From Physella acuta (lineage: Eukaryota > Mollusca > Gastropoda > Physidae): DNA of 64,000 nucleotides. A model generated the notes under the pieces. That model saw only the letters and a program-made list of their open reading frames with translations, was not told the DNA's origin and searched no databases. Below, one piece after another: positions 22,558 to 32,966 of this stretch (positions are counted from its first letter, which is position 1; each line of letters begins with the position of its first letter). The stretch covers positions 177,001-241,000 of the forward strand of contig NW_026731783.1 in the NCBI RefSeq assembly GCF_028476545.1. Reading direction: 5' to 3'. The translations under genes and the position numbers were made by a program.

Positions 22558-23075
22558 TTACTATCAATGTGATTTTGGCTTACTATAATTTTTCTAGGCC
22601 AGGTGATATGGTGGCTGCTCGTGGTGCTTCATTAAAGCGTTATAAAGAGATATATTGTTATTACGTCATGATTGGATGTTTCTGTATGTGGTTTAACTTT
22701 CGGGCAAAATGAATACAGTTATTGTCAAATATTACCCGTGTGTATGTGTGTATTTGCAATACAATGACTAATACTTGAAACATTTTTGTTTATAGAGTAG
22801 GGAGAATTGAGTTGTATATGAACAAAGTAACATATACTATGTGTTTTATGTACATAAGTAAAAAAACAATGACACAAAGAACGGCAATGTTAATAATATA
22901 AGCATAAACACTGAAAAAAAAAAAATAAATAAATAAACTCAAGACCTACACATCATACATTTACACAAGTTCTATAATCTAGATCAAGGGAGTAGATCTA
23001 GAAGCTAGATCTAGATCTTGATTAGAATTTAGACTAGAAATCTAGAATAGACTATTAATTTTAATAAATAATAAA
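22558..23075. other. Spacer with CTAGATCT-rich end
   Basis: No supported gene. 22976-23050 is dense in CTAGAT/AGATCT words like those at 25800-26540. Confidence 0.5.
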
Positions 23076-23860
23076 ATGCAAGAAAATCTAGCAAATGAGT
23101 GCTCTAGCAAAGAGTTGAAACCTCCACTGTCTAGGCGCATAGACCAAAACAACATTCTCTGGATACCCATTCAGTCTGTAAACTCACATCTGATGTGTGG
23201 CTTGTGTCAAGGCTACTTGTATGAAGCATGTACTATCACAGAATGCATGCACTCGTTGTGCTAGAATTGTATTGTTAAACATCTGGAAAGAAGCCTAAAT
23301 TGTCCAATGTGTGCTATTCTCATTCACCCCACTGATCAATTTGTTCACCTCAGACTAGATGGTTTGTTACAAGATAGTGTATATGCTCTTTTGCCACACT
23401 TAGAAAAGAGGAGCTTAAACGAGAAAAAAAAGCTTTCTTTGAAAAACACAAGAAAGAGGTTACTCATGTTAATAATAATCAAGCCAAGGTACAGCCCAAA
23501 ACATCCAGTGCTATTACTTTCACACCTATCCAAAAACGTTCTTGTACTCCAGTTTCTAACAGAAATTCATTTGTTCCACCAGTGTCTGTGTGTCTTCAGT
23601 GCCTAGAGCCAAAAAAACTAAGTACACAAGCTGGATAAACAATCTGTCCGTGTCACGGGGTGTGCTACAATTAACAATTTGACGACACTCTTGAAGAAAA
23701 AACTTCACATTCAGGATTCTCACAGGGTTGCACTATACTGTCTATGTAGATCGGGTTTTGTTTGTCTAACACCAACAATCTTAAAGCAGTTAAAGATGTA
23801 TATTGCCATGATAAGGATATTTTAAAGCTAAATTATGATGTCAGTCAACAGGCATGAAAC
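23076..23860 (+). pseudogene. Polycomb group RING finger (PCGF) processed pseudogene
   Basis: An intronless, broken copy of a PCGF-family protein, a partner of RING1 in Polycomb repressive complex 1. The RING finger is nearly complete: CGLCQGYLYEACTITECMHS then, after an in-frame stop replacing a residue in the C-x2-C of the second zinc site, NCIVKHLERSLNCPMC. It continues LIHPTDQFVHLRLDGLLQDS and VYALLPHLEK, matching the known post-RING region (IHQT.PL..IR.D..LQDIVYKLVPGL). A frame change near 23404 is followed by EELKREKKAFFEKHKKEVTH. Further on, INNLTTLLKKKLHIQDSHRV and LKAVKDVYCHDKDILKLNY look like the C-terminal RAWUL (ubiquitin-like) domain in shifted frames. Several frame breaks and stops show that it is dead. 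I cannot assign it to one PCGF paralogue with certainty. Confidence 0.85.
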
Positions 23861-24122
23861 TGGAGAAGCAACTAGAATATTATTCTTCTTTATAAAAGTG
23901 TACACTAAGCTTGACATGTAATGTTGCAGAACTTTTAGTCTGGATATGTGTACATTTGAAAACGTAAGACAATAATCAGTTCAATATTTGTTCTAATTTC
24001 TTAATATTCAAAATACTGATTATTCTTGACATCATTTTGTCTTTTTGTGTTAAATAAAAAGCTTGACTTCACACACACAAAAATGAATTTACTTAAAGTT
24101 GCCATATATTAAAACATAGGGC
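23861..24122. other. Probable 3' UTR of the PCGF copy
   Basis: AT-rich DNA with AAATAAAAAG near 24050, which could be a polyadenylation signal; no clear poly(A) tail follows, so the end of the retrocopy is not fixed. Confidence 0.4.
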
Positions 24123-24200
24123 AGGGGTCGGCAACCTGCGGCTCGCGAGCTGCATGCGGCTCTTTTGGTTACTGCGGCTCTCCAGCTCCTTACACAAATG
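24123..24200 (+). mobile_element. hAT-type element, left end only
   Basis: CAGGGGTCGGCAACCTGCGG and the GCATGCGGCTCTTTTG / CGGCTCTCCAGCTCCTT segment match the complete MITEs, but no opposite end is seen in the next kilobase. Either truncated or the start of a longer, degraded relative. Confidence 0.8.
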
Positions 24201-24885
24201 TTAAGTCATATTATTTCATTTGCAAACGTTTTAATCAATGATTAATTTTTTCATAATACTGAAAGTTGTTTAAAGTATTATTTATTTAATTTCGAGGTAA
24301 ATGCAACAGCATGGATGTGGAATTTTAGACACAAGGAAGCTGAATTTAACTTTTAATTTAGAATTAAAGAGTGTCCATGAAAACAAATATAAATTATATA
24401 CAATGTATTTCTATATTGATGCATCTTCTGTTTTAGTAATTAAAAATCATTCATTTATGACATTCTTTTCATTTTTTTTCCAATTTTGAAACTGTAGTTC
24501 TGTTTTGTTATTTGAAATCAATGATGAGTATACTGAACTGCCATTGAGATATTTACGTTAATGCTATTGTTTATAGTTTAATTATTACAGAAGCAACTAT
24601 ATTGACATCAAAACTGAATCTCCATTGTACATTAAGTATAAAAGCTTACCCACAAACCAGTCCATGTCCTTATGTTTTATTGACATCCAAACACTACATT
24701 TTTTAAGTCGACTTTTCTTAAATAAAACAGACTACTATCATATGGGATAAGAAACATTTAATTTTGAAATTGTTTTAGTTATTACATTTTAATAGAGCTG
24801 AAACTAAAACACTGGGTACAAATTTATTATTACTTTGTCTCTCAGAATATTGCAAATTTTGAACATACAAACTGTGGGAAGTATG
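24201..24885. other. AT-rich spacer, nothing recognised
   Basis: The plus-strand open frame at 24301-24489 lacks family resemblance and supporting context. Confidence 0.5.
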
Positions 24886-25137
24886 TTAAGATGTTAAAAT
24901 ATCTCTTGAAGAAATCGTAGAAGGTTTAGAGATAAAAAACGAAATTTTAGAAGATAATGTATGCAATAATGTTAAAATATCTTTAACAATAGTCATTGAA
25001 TTAATATTTTCATTAGACAAATCACATTTAGGTATAGAAAAATAAGGTACGTCTTCAGATTTTCTTATCAGCAAAGATCCTGGGGGATTCTCTTTGTTAC
25101 CATCAGTCAAACGACAAGCCAATTCTGGAAAATTCAT
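24886..25137 (-). CDS. Uncertain open frame, possible terminal exon
   Basis: An 83-codon frame on the minus strand starting MNFPELACRLTDGNKENPPG and ending in a hydrophobic, serine-rich tail. I do not recognise the product. Just upstream on the minus strand the sequence TTTAGCTGCCCAG resembles a splice acceptor, so this could be a last exon, but no donor exon was found. Amino-acid composition (charged, proline and asparagine rich start) is more protein-like than most frames here. It may equally be chance. Confidence 0.22.
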   Translation of the reverse strand: MNFPELACRLTDGNKENPPGSLLIRKSEDVPYFSIPKCDLSNENINSMTIVKDILTLLHTLSSKISFFISKPSTISSRDILTS

Positions 25138-25327
25138 TGGGTTCTTTGTCTGGGCAGCTAAATATATTTAAATTAAGTTCATGCAAGGTTTAGAAACATA
25201 AATTGGATAAAACTATACAATTTCATTAACTTTTTATTACTATCAGCTCCAAAGGAATAATATAAATAAGTTACACCTTATCAATAAATTTAAAAATTTA
25301 ATTTCCATTTCACCAAACTTTATTTAA

Positions 25328-25702
25328 GGGGTCATCCATAAATGACGTCACGCTTTTTTGGACGATTTTACCTCCCCTCCGTCACACATCGTCACAAAAA
25401 GCCAAACACCCCCCCCCCCCCTAAAATGACTTCACACCTCAGCCTACATCCCCCCCTCCTCAAAATTGCAGTTTAATTTTTCTTTTAAACATCGATATTT
25501 ATTTCCAAAATCTTGTCTGAACTCTGTCAAAATAGAATATTTTAATCAATTCATATTGCAATTTATTAAATCAGTTTTCTAAAACGCGAAATAACGTCTA
25601 TAATTCGTTTTCTAACATTGCTTTTTTATAATGCAAAAGTGTGACGTCGCACCATCTGAACCCCTACCCCCTGTGAGTGTAACGTCAATTATGGACGACC
25701 CC
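25328..25702. mobile_element. TA-flanked MITE, second complete copy
   Basis: Left end GGGGTCATCCATAAATGA and right end ATTATGGACGACCCC form a terminal inverted repeat. The right flank is TA, the left flank AA (one likely mutation). The interior shares TAAAATGACTTCACAC, CAGCCTACA and AACGCGAAATAACG with the remnants inside repeat R. Confidence 0.85.
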
Positions 25703-25799
25703 TAAGTCATAATATATTTTAAATTCATGGCATTTTGTTAGGCTAGATGTGTTGACTTTCATTTACCTGATAATATAAATTAACAAATAGGCCTAATAA

Positions 25800-26540
25800 T
25801 AATAATAATAAATTTCGTAGAATCTAGATTCTAAATCTAGAAGAATCTAGTCAGTGTCTGGATTCTAGATCTACACTTAGTGCATAATTTACATTACTAG
25901 TCTAGATTCTATATCTAAATTACTACTGTTCACTACTCTCTAATTTCTAGATCTAGTTCTTAAGTTCTACAACAAGACTACACTCAACTTCACTAGATCT
26001 AGAATACTCTAGATTATAATAATATATACATTTATATTGAAACTATTTTAGTCTAGTTGTCTTAAAGTAAGTAGCCTATTTATTAGGCCTAATTTAGTAA
26101 ATTAATTCATAATTCTCAAGTCTACACTCAACTACATTGTAAGATAAAAAAAATAAAAAAACTAGACTAGATCTAGAATCTAGATCTCTACTTGAGTCTA
26201 TAAATAAAAAAAAAATCCTGTATGTCGTATGTTACTGTCTAAGTCGGAATTTTGAAGATGACTATTTTTAAGTCATAGATCTAGATCTAGTCTATATGGC
26301 ATATCTAGAATTCTAGATCTAGAAATCTAGACTCTAGATCTTGGCTATATTTACTAGATCTATATTTATTTTTTAATAATTAAATCTAGGCTTGATTTAC
26401 GATTGAAATCTTTTTTAAATCTCATATTTTATTTTTTTTTTTAAATATTATTATTATACAGAGTCTAGTCCTACGTCAAAAAACATGTGTATTCTAGATC
26501 TAGATCTATCTATATAAAATATGATATATTTGTGTGTTAT
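25800..26540. repeat. Degenerate CTAGATCT-rich tract
   Basis: The palindromic words CTAG, AGATCT and TCTAGA recur dozens of times without a fixed period (for example ATAGATCTAGATCTAG near 26275). Smaller tracts of the same kind lie at 22976-23050 and 53550-53690. No coding potential. Confidence 0.8.
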
Positions 26541-27424
26541 TTTTAAATTAATGTACTTAAAACAACTCATCGTCGAGTTTGTTTAGATTCTAAAAGCGAA
26601 AGTAGATTTCATAACTTAAAAAAAATATAATATTCTCATTTGGTTTGAAAAAAAAAACGCTAGCTGGCAACTACCGGAGCGAGAACTTGGTAACTTACTT
26701 TTAACAACTTACAAGCCCAATAACTGTCCGCGTCTCTGGCCAGATACTTGTAGGATTTTAATTTAATTATAACATAACAGTAGAAATGACGTTGATTACT
26801 AACGTGATATATCTGATACAGTGTTGCATTCAGTGAAAATATTCCTATATATATTAAGTAGGTACGCAATTAGTTTAGAGTTGTGTAATTTTAAAATTGC
26901 AATAAAAATGAATGCTTCCAAAATACTACATGTCTTATTCCAAAATCAAGTCAAGGGCGATAATTTAAAAATTAACTTTAACAAATTTTTATATCATTAC
27001 ATTTTCTTTTTACATACTAAAAAGGGCTGATAGTTGCCCACATTTAAATTACCTAAATAATTTGTTGATATACTCAAACAGGGTTTTCATTGTTCTTTAA
27101 AGCTTCTTAAAATATGAGGTGAATAAATTAATTTTAAAACAGTAGCCAAGCGTTATACATTTTTCAAAGATAACTGATTTGGTCGATATAATATTACTTT
27201 ACACATTCCATAAATTAGAGGATTTTTTTTCAACTGTATTAAAGGATACTGTCAGTCAAACAGTAAACTTACTGCTCCACAAATCTTAATTTGAAGCGAA
27301 CCAGCATCAATTCCAAATAGCTCAAACTTAATCTCATTTGTTTTTGTGTTGAGAGAATGTACTATGACTATGAACGTCAGAGTACTTTCATTTCTTTTGA
27401 TTTGCTCAAATCTCTCAGTGAACA
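26541..27424 (+). repeat. Repeat family B, copy 3 (5' part)
   Basis: From about 26720: TGGCCAGATACTTGTAGG, AACAGTAGAAATGACGTTG, TTTTAAAATTGCAATAAAAA and CTGATAGTTGCCCACA match 59080-59390. The match fades by about 27250. The open frames at 26660-26869 (minus) and 26821-27030 (plus) recur with the repeat and are not taken as genes. Confidence 0.8.
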
Positions 27425-27499
27425 GTAGAGGTTCATTTAGTAAATGTTGTTGTTACATCTGTTACATCGTCACTATCAAGTCGGTCAGCTTGCTATCAG
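27425..27499 (+). repeat. Dispersed repeat family E, copy 5, left part
   Basis: TAGAGGTTCATTTAGTAAAT, TTACATCTGTTACATCGTCA and TCGGTCAGCTTGCT are the right half of the E core. The rest of the element resumes at 28225. Confidence 0.85.
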
Positions 27500-28224
27500 G
27501 GGCGGAACTACAGTGCCGCCAGACCCCGCAATGCGGGGGGGGGGGGGCGGGCCGTTTAGGGGCCCACCGCCGACCAAAATCAATTTTTTTTACAGTTAAA
27601 AAAATAATTTTCTTGCATTTTTGAATTGATGGTTGTTTTGTAAAAAGAATATTGTAGCTGCGGTTGGATTATCTTTATTCTATAGACACCAGCCCCAGTC
27701 CTCTTTCTCCTACAATCAAACACACGCTGTTGTCGGCAAAATTCTTTGAAAATAAATCCAACGCGTGAAAGATAGGCAAACGTTCAAACCACTTCCATGA
27801 CTTATTTCCCTTTTTTAAATAGTCAAATATGTGTGCACTTGAGCGCCTTTTAATAGATTTGCACTAAACAAATTAAAAAGCAATTTTTTCTCTTAATTAT
27901 AATTTTTTATTTTAAATGCATAATAAAGAATGACAAAGCATTAAAAGGAAATGTATTTAAAACTAATAGTATAAATAAAAAAAAACATAAAAATAAACAT
28001 AACGCGAGAAACCATTACACATACATAACTTTCATACTTAATATTATTTTTACCGATTAACAGACAGCAAGCATCATAGTCAATATTCATTAAAACAGAG
28101 ATTTTCGATAGCACTCACAAAAATGACATATTGTTGAAACTTGTTTTAATTTTTTTTTTTAAAAGAGGTATTTCCAATTTTTTTTCTGAAATTCGAACAA
28201 GCCTGAAACGAGTATTCTATGTTT
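27500..28224. mobile_element. Insertion of about 0.72 kb within repeat E
   Basis: This segment separates two parts of an E copy. It starts CAGGGGCGGAACTACAG (27498-27514), a type of end common in hAT-like elements, then has a G-run (27535-27548) and an AT-rich body without a frame. The matching right end is not evident, so both class and exact right border are uncertain. Confidence 0.5.
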
Positions 28225-28565
28225 GTTTTTTTTTAATTAAGTAAACATATAATTATATACAAAAATTACCTTACATTACATTGCTATCGGGTCTTGATCT
28301 ACTTATATAATTATACTTTACTGTTGCTGAAATCTGAAGATCAGCCAGTCTACATCTATTATTAGCTAATCCTAAATGCTGTTATAAGACTAATATATTC
28401 TGACAGACTGAAGTTAAATATAGGCCTACACATAGCGTGTCATCCGAGTTATAGAAAGCCGAATTTATATGTTGTAGTTGATGCGAACATAGTTTCATGG
28501 GGGAATATTTATACCAGTGTCCGATAATAGAATCCTATTTAAAAAGGGGTGTTAGGTTACTGGTA
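28225..28565 (+). repeat. Dispersed repeat family E, copy 5, right part
   Basis: AATTAAGTAAACATATAATT, GCTATCGGGTCTTGATC, AGATCAGCCAGTCTACATC and AAAAGGGGTGTTAGGTTAC match 9640-9296 in reverse. Confidence 0.85.
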
Positions 28566-28599
28566 GTTAACTAAATACACACATTGATCGCTTAATGTC

Positions 28600-28805
28600 A
28601 ATGCTAACCCTGTCACTAACCCTAACCCTAACCCTAGTCCTGCCATACGAATAACCCTAATTTCTAACAATAACATAAGTCGAGATTATAATACTACTAA
28701 CTACCCAAATCACCAATTATATTTTCGGACATCAGTATCTAAAATCATACGTTGCATGTAACCCTAACCCCAACCCTAGTCCTGCCATACGAATAACCCT
28801 AATAT
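28600..28805. repeat. Interstitial telomere-like CCCTAA tracts
   Basis: Two short, imperfect CCCTAA arrays (28603-28640 and 28757-28800), each followed by the same AGTCCTGCCATACGAATAA sequence, which makes them a duplicated unit. They are internal, not a chromosome end. Confidence 0.85.
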
Positions 28806-29086
28806 CCATCTCAGCGTGTGATTGGATAATTATGTCACATGGCTCACCAAATCAGTCAAAAGGATCTCATGGTCAGTGTAAGCAAAGAAAGTGCTTATGT
28901 CGGTAAATGAAATAAACGTGCATTCGCCGGTCAAAATGAATCTTGTTTTGCTGCTATTTATGGACATACTTACTTTTGAAAAAAGCTGAAAACTGACTTA
29001 CTAATTGTAAATCTATATTATTTATCACAGTTACATAACACAGACAAACTGTACTAAAATCTTTATATCCCAAATATATACTCACA
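28806..29086. other. Spacer, nothing recognised
   Basis: No gene or repeat recognised. Confidence 0.5.
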
Positions 29087-29296
29087 TTAGTGCTTGTGAT
29101 GTGTTACTAAAAATAGATCAAATAATTGCATTGGACCATAGGAATAAACAGCTATGAGTAACACATAAAACACATAAGACAGAAACACATCTGGTACAAA
29201 ACAAATCCAACACGGGATTAATCCCATACGTTTAAAGCGATTAAGGAAGTTTCTTATCTTTTCACTTAAGTCGACAGCGCCACGTTTTTCTTCCAT
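29087..29296 (-). CDS. Candidate small single-pass membrane protein
   Basis: A 69-codon minus-strand frame with a good start context (CACAAAATGG). The product begins with a charged, likely cytosolic, stretch (MEEKRGAVDLSEKIRNFLNR) followed by KRMGLIPCWICFVPDVFLSY and a strongly hydrophobic VFYVLLIAVYSYG segment of about 25 residues, ending HHKH. I do not recognise a family. Local base composition is less AT-biased than the flanks. GTGAGT occurs right after the stop region, which could be a donor in a UTR. A chance frame is possible, but it is one of the better host-gene candidates here. Confidence 0.35.
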   Translation of the reverse strand: MEEKRGAVDLSEKIRNFLNRFKRMGLIPCWICFVPDVFLSYVFYVLLIAVYSYGPMQLFDLFLVTHHKH

Positions 29297-30443
29297 TTTG
29301 TGCTAATCCGCTAAATTCACACAATTCTGTAGAGGCTGAAAATTCCACAGCTCTACCATATGTTGTGTTGCGATAATGTTTATACATACTGTTTGTATAT
29401 GTGTATGGGTATTGTCTTTCTTATGTGAGGCCTGAGAGTTTCTTCATTGTGAAATATAGCACCACTGACACTGTTCCAAGTTCAATAAAATAACGTTTTT
29501 ATTTTTACACAATTTCAAATATCCAAAGTCTTAATTATATCGATATCTAGTATACTACACTTCTCATTCAATAAAACATATTCCATTATTTCTTGACGAT
29601 ATTTTTACACTTCTATCAACTGAAACACCACAACTGTAATTTATCTCTGCTCAACTGCTTCTAACACTCGACTGACTTTCTACACGCTTGACTGCCAACT
29701 GACGCTATCTCTGACCAACTGACCGTGACTGCTCATCTCTCTTTTGATTGGTCGGCTATGTGATTGGTACTTACTCCTACCTACTGAGACTGCTTGAAAT
29801 AGATAATATTCTAAACTATTCTACCTCTCTACTGTGTTTTACTTAATTGTGTCTAAATGTCTAAATTTACTTCATCACATAGCCTACCTTATTACCTTCA
29901 TATCAAATAATTCAATTCGTATCTTATTAATTAAATGTTTCAATCAGTTTAGATGTCGAAATAAATATTATGTTTTTATAAAATACTTACAGATTAATTT
30001 ACCATTTTTTGTTCAGAGAGAGTGTAATGGCGACAAATCTAAAAAAAACAGCTAATAAACTACTTTAATACAAGTAAACTTTATAATATTACACAACTAA
30101 TACTTTACATGATAAATAAAAAAAATAAAAGTAAGTTTAATGTATGAAAATTTGCATAAATTGCATAGTAAAATCAATATTTTATTAAAACTGTAATGCA
30201 ATTAAATATAAAATGAAACTTTTACTTTTTTGAATACTTGTTCAAAAAAATTAAAAACTGTTCTAACTTATCTATGACCCTGAAAAATTCTCTGTTCGAT
30301 TGTTGCTTTTTTTTTTCTCGCAAATGTTTTTCCCAGTGACCGTTATGTCCTTACTTAAGTATGGTACCTTAGTTGTGAGATCAATACAACTTTCCCATTT
30401 TCCTGAACAAATCTCCCTCACTATTTGTCGCAGCCTGACATAT
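29297..30443. other. AT-rich spacer with CTGACC-rich patch
   Basis: 29640-29760 is rich in ACTGACC / GACTG words related to the minisatellite at 30930-31300. Open frames at 29834-30055 (plus), 30272-30499 (minus) and 30300-30515 (plus) show no family resemblance on their own. Confidence 0.45.
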
Positions 30444-30608
30444 CTACAACATTTTTGTCTTAGTGTGAGAGGATTCTTTTTGTTCATCCTCAGCATCACT
30501 TTGTGTTATTTCTAAATCATGACCTTTCCAATAATCATCCGTAGTAAAGTTTCCAGTTTTTATAGACTTTAATGTGGCTTGATTTTGGGTGATATGGACA
30601 AATAATTC
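30444..30608 (-). pseudogene. Possible degraded coding fragment of unknown family
   Basis: The minus strand reads ELFVHITQNQATLKSIKTGN, then FTTDDYWKGHDLEITQSDAE and DEQKESSHTKTKML before a stop. The composition (acidic, lysine and serine rich, few hydrophobic runs) is unlike random translation of AT-rich DNA. The overlapping minus-strand frame at 30272-30499 might continue it after a frame change. I cannot name the source gene. Confidence 0.3.
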
Positions 30609-30929
30609 TTACTTAATAAAATTTCGTAATAAAAAAAGTGGCTAAAATATAAAAAATCGCTACAGTTTTTGATTTGTACAAAGTATGTTTAAAACCAATA
30701 AAACGTAAACATAAAGTCGAATTACTTTTAAATAAATATAATGTTTCTCCGTATTTTAACAAAAGTAATATTTTATACTAAATTTGTAGTGACGATAAAT
30801 CTTCGAATAAAAAACCGACTCTTCAATGTCTAGATCATATGGTAAAGTGATAGTGTTGTAACTAAAACAACTGAAGGACCTTATTACTCCATTCAAAGTA
30901 ACAAATCTGCATGGTCTAACACTACCCGC
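30609..30929. other. AT-rich spacer, nothing recognised
   Basis: No gene or repeat recognised. Confidence 0.5.
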
Positions 30930-31300
30930 ATTTCAACTGTCTTAAACGCTCTACTGACCAACTCTACTGACCAACTCTAACACTACCCACATTTCAACTG
31001 TCCTACATACTCTACTGACCAACTCTAACACTATCTACATTTTAACTGTCCTACATGTTCTACTGACCAACTCTACAACTGACCGCTACACCCTCTTCTG
31101 ACTAACTCTACAACTGACCGCTACACCCTCTACTGACCACTACACGCTCTACTGACTAACTCTACCACTGACCGCTACACCCTCTACTGACCAACGCTAC
31201 AACTGACCGCTACAGCCTCTACTGACCAACTCTACAACTGACCGCTACACCCTCTACTGACCAACTCTACAACTGACCACTACACCATCGTTCTTCAACT
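30930..31300. repeat. Two adjoining minisatellites (CTCTACTGACCAACTCTA type)
   Basis: 30930-31070 contains units of about 50 bases with CATTTCAACTGTCCTACA; 31070-31300 contains about six units of roughly 35 bases with ACTGACCGCTACACC. The first type occurs in reverse at 35745-35930, on the far side of the two retrocopies. Confidence 0.9.
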
Positions 31301-32275
31301 GCTAACAGTACCACACGCTTCAGTGGTCATCTGACCGTCTCACGTGACCAGTAATTCTATTGCTCTACCTGACTACTCTATGCTCTGTTTCTCCTTTCTT
31401 CTTATTGACCTCATAACTATTTATAACATATAACTTGCGTCGTCAAATTAAATACAAGGAAACATGATCAATACTATTTGCCGCGATCATTAATCATCAA
31501 ATCACTATTGTGTATTTTTATATGTACCTATTACAGAATTATGTAAATAAAAATCAATAAACAATTGAATCTAGCACATTAATAAATTGCTGTCTCAAAA
31601 GAATTGTCTAAACTGAAATCAACAATGTAACAACGCGAATCCAACTCCTAATATTCTTAATTTTTTTTTGATTTTTGGATAAATTAAAATATTTAACTGT
31701 CGAACTTACCCATTCTTAACTTAATTGCCAACTGCCCCAATATGGATTATAATGCTTAAACTTAATGTTATGCATACTATAATTTCCCTGCAGAATGATT
31801 GTGAGTGAATTTTAAATAAATACTGCCAGCATATTATACAGTTTCCCTAGTTATATTAAGTCGGCTGAAAGTTACAAAACACGGTTGAGATTTGATGGAT
31901 AAACTGACATCTGTTTATGTTTTCAACCATCGAGAGATGATCTAGACTTCATATTCAGAAGCGAAAATGTAAACGTCGTATGAAGAAATAATGTAGAAGT
32001 CAATATTAAACAAAATCAAACTCTCAAACATTAAAGTTGTTGTGACGATTGTTGTCATTAGTTATGTTACAAAATGTCATGTTTCAGTTTCAAAAACGTA
32101 TTGTCTTGAAGACATAAAAAGTTTATTTTATGAGAAAATTATATTTATATTATATTTAAATTATTTTAAAGTTAATTTTAAAGCATAACAGTATGCATTT
32201 TACTAGTGCATCTATTCCTATAACGGTCAAGTTTTTTAATACAATGCTATAAAAAAAAAGTGCATATATTCCTAA
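31301..32275. other. AT-rich spacer, nothing recognised
   Basis: 31310-31350 holds a TCATCTGACCGTCTCACGTG fragment of repeat C. The rest has no recognised content. Confidence 0.5.
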
Positions 32276-32494
32276 AATCGTATAGTTTAAATACAACACT
32301 ATATACATTGTAGGTTTTACGTATCAGCTTAAACGGGCATTAGGTTATTTTCCCAACTTTCTTTGGGGCCCAAACATGACTCAATAATTGACGGCTTTGG
32401 GCCCCCCAAAAAGTTGGGAAACTAACCTAATACCTGTTTAAGCTGATACGTAAATCCTACAATGTAAGTAGTGTTGTATTTAAACTAAACGATT
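32276..32494. repeat. 219-bp imperfect palindrome (hairpin)
   Basis: Arms 32276-32372 and 32398-32494 (97 bases each) are inverted copies at roughly 90 percent identity around a 25-base centre containing CTCAATAATTGACGG. Each arm corresponds to part of repeat B (compare 50775-50900, 54090-54200, 60588-60690). Confidence 0.92.
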
Positions 32495-32862
32495 AAATAA
32501 GTTTAATTAAAAGTGTCAATCAGTTTAGAATTGCCGTATATATGTACTTTTTATATCAATTATTTAAAAAAACAAAAAACTTGCTTAACAGTAGTTGCTT
32601 TTGCTTGAATTTTAACTATTCAAGGGAGACAACATTGACAAACGTGCATTATCATCGCTTTCTGGTTCATGGTAAAAATCTACATTTAACGTTATAGGAA
32701 CAAAACGCAGTTAAACGTAGATAGAAAGTTTGTGTTTTAAAAACTGACGATAACATTAAGCAAACGTCTTTTGTAAAAATTAAAATTGTCTATATTTATA
32801 TATTTAGAAACAGTACACTACGTGCACACATTTTGCGTTAAAATCCGAAAACATACCATTCA
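32495..32862 (+). repeat. Repeat family B, internal segment
   Basis: 32570-32860 matches 51185-51475: TTGCTTTTGCTTGAATTTTA, AAGGGAGACAAC, AGGAACAAAACGCAGT and AAATCCGAAAACATACC. The retrocopies are inserted at its right edge. Confidence 0.85.
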
Positions 32863-32966
32863 ATGTCGATCACTTGTTCCGCATTATTCTTAAACACTGT
32901 TATTATTTTTTCAATTGCAAATATCACAGTTCCAGAGTTGTAGCGTTCTCAACACATCTAGACAAA

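Noticed and set aside
28600-28810. A chromosome end
   Set aside because: The CCCTAA tracts are short, imperfect and internal, with unique DNA on both sides.
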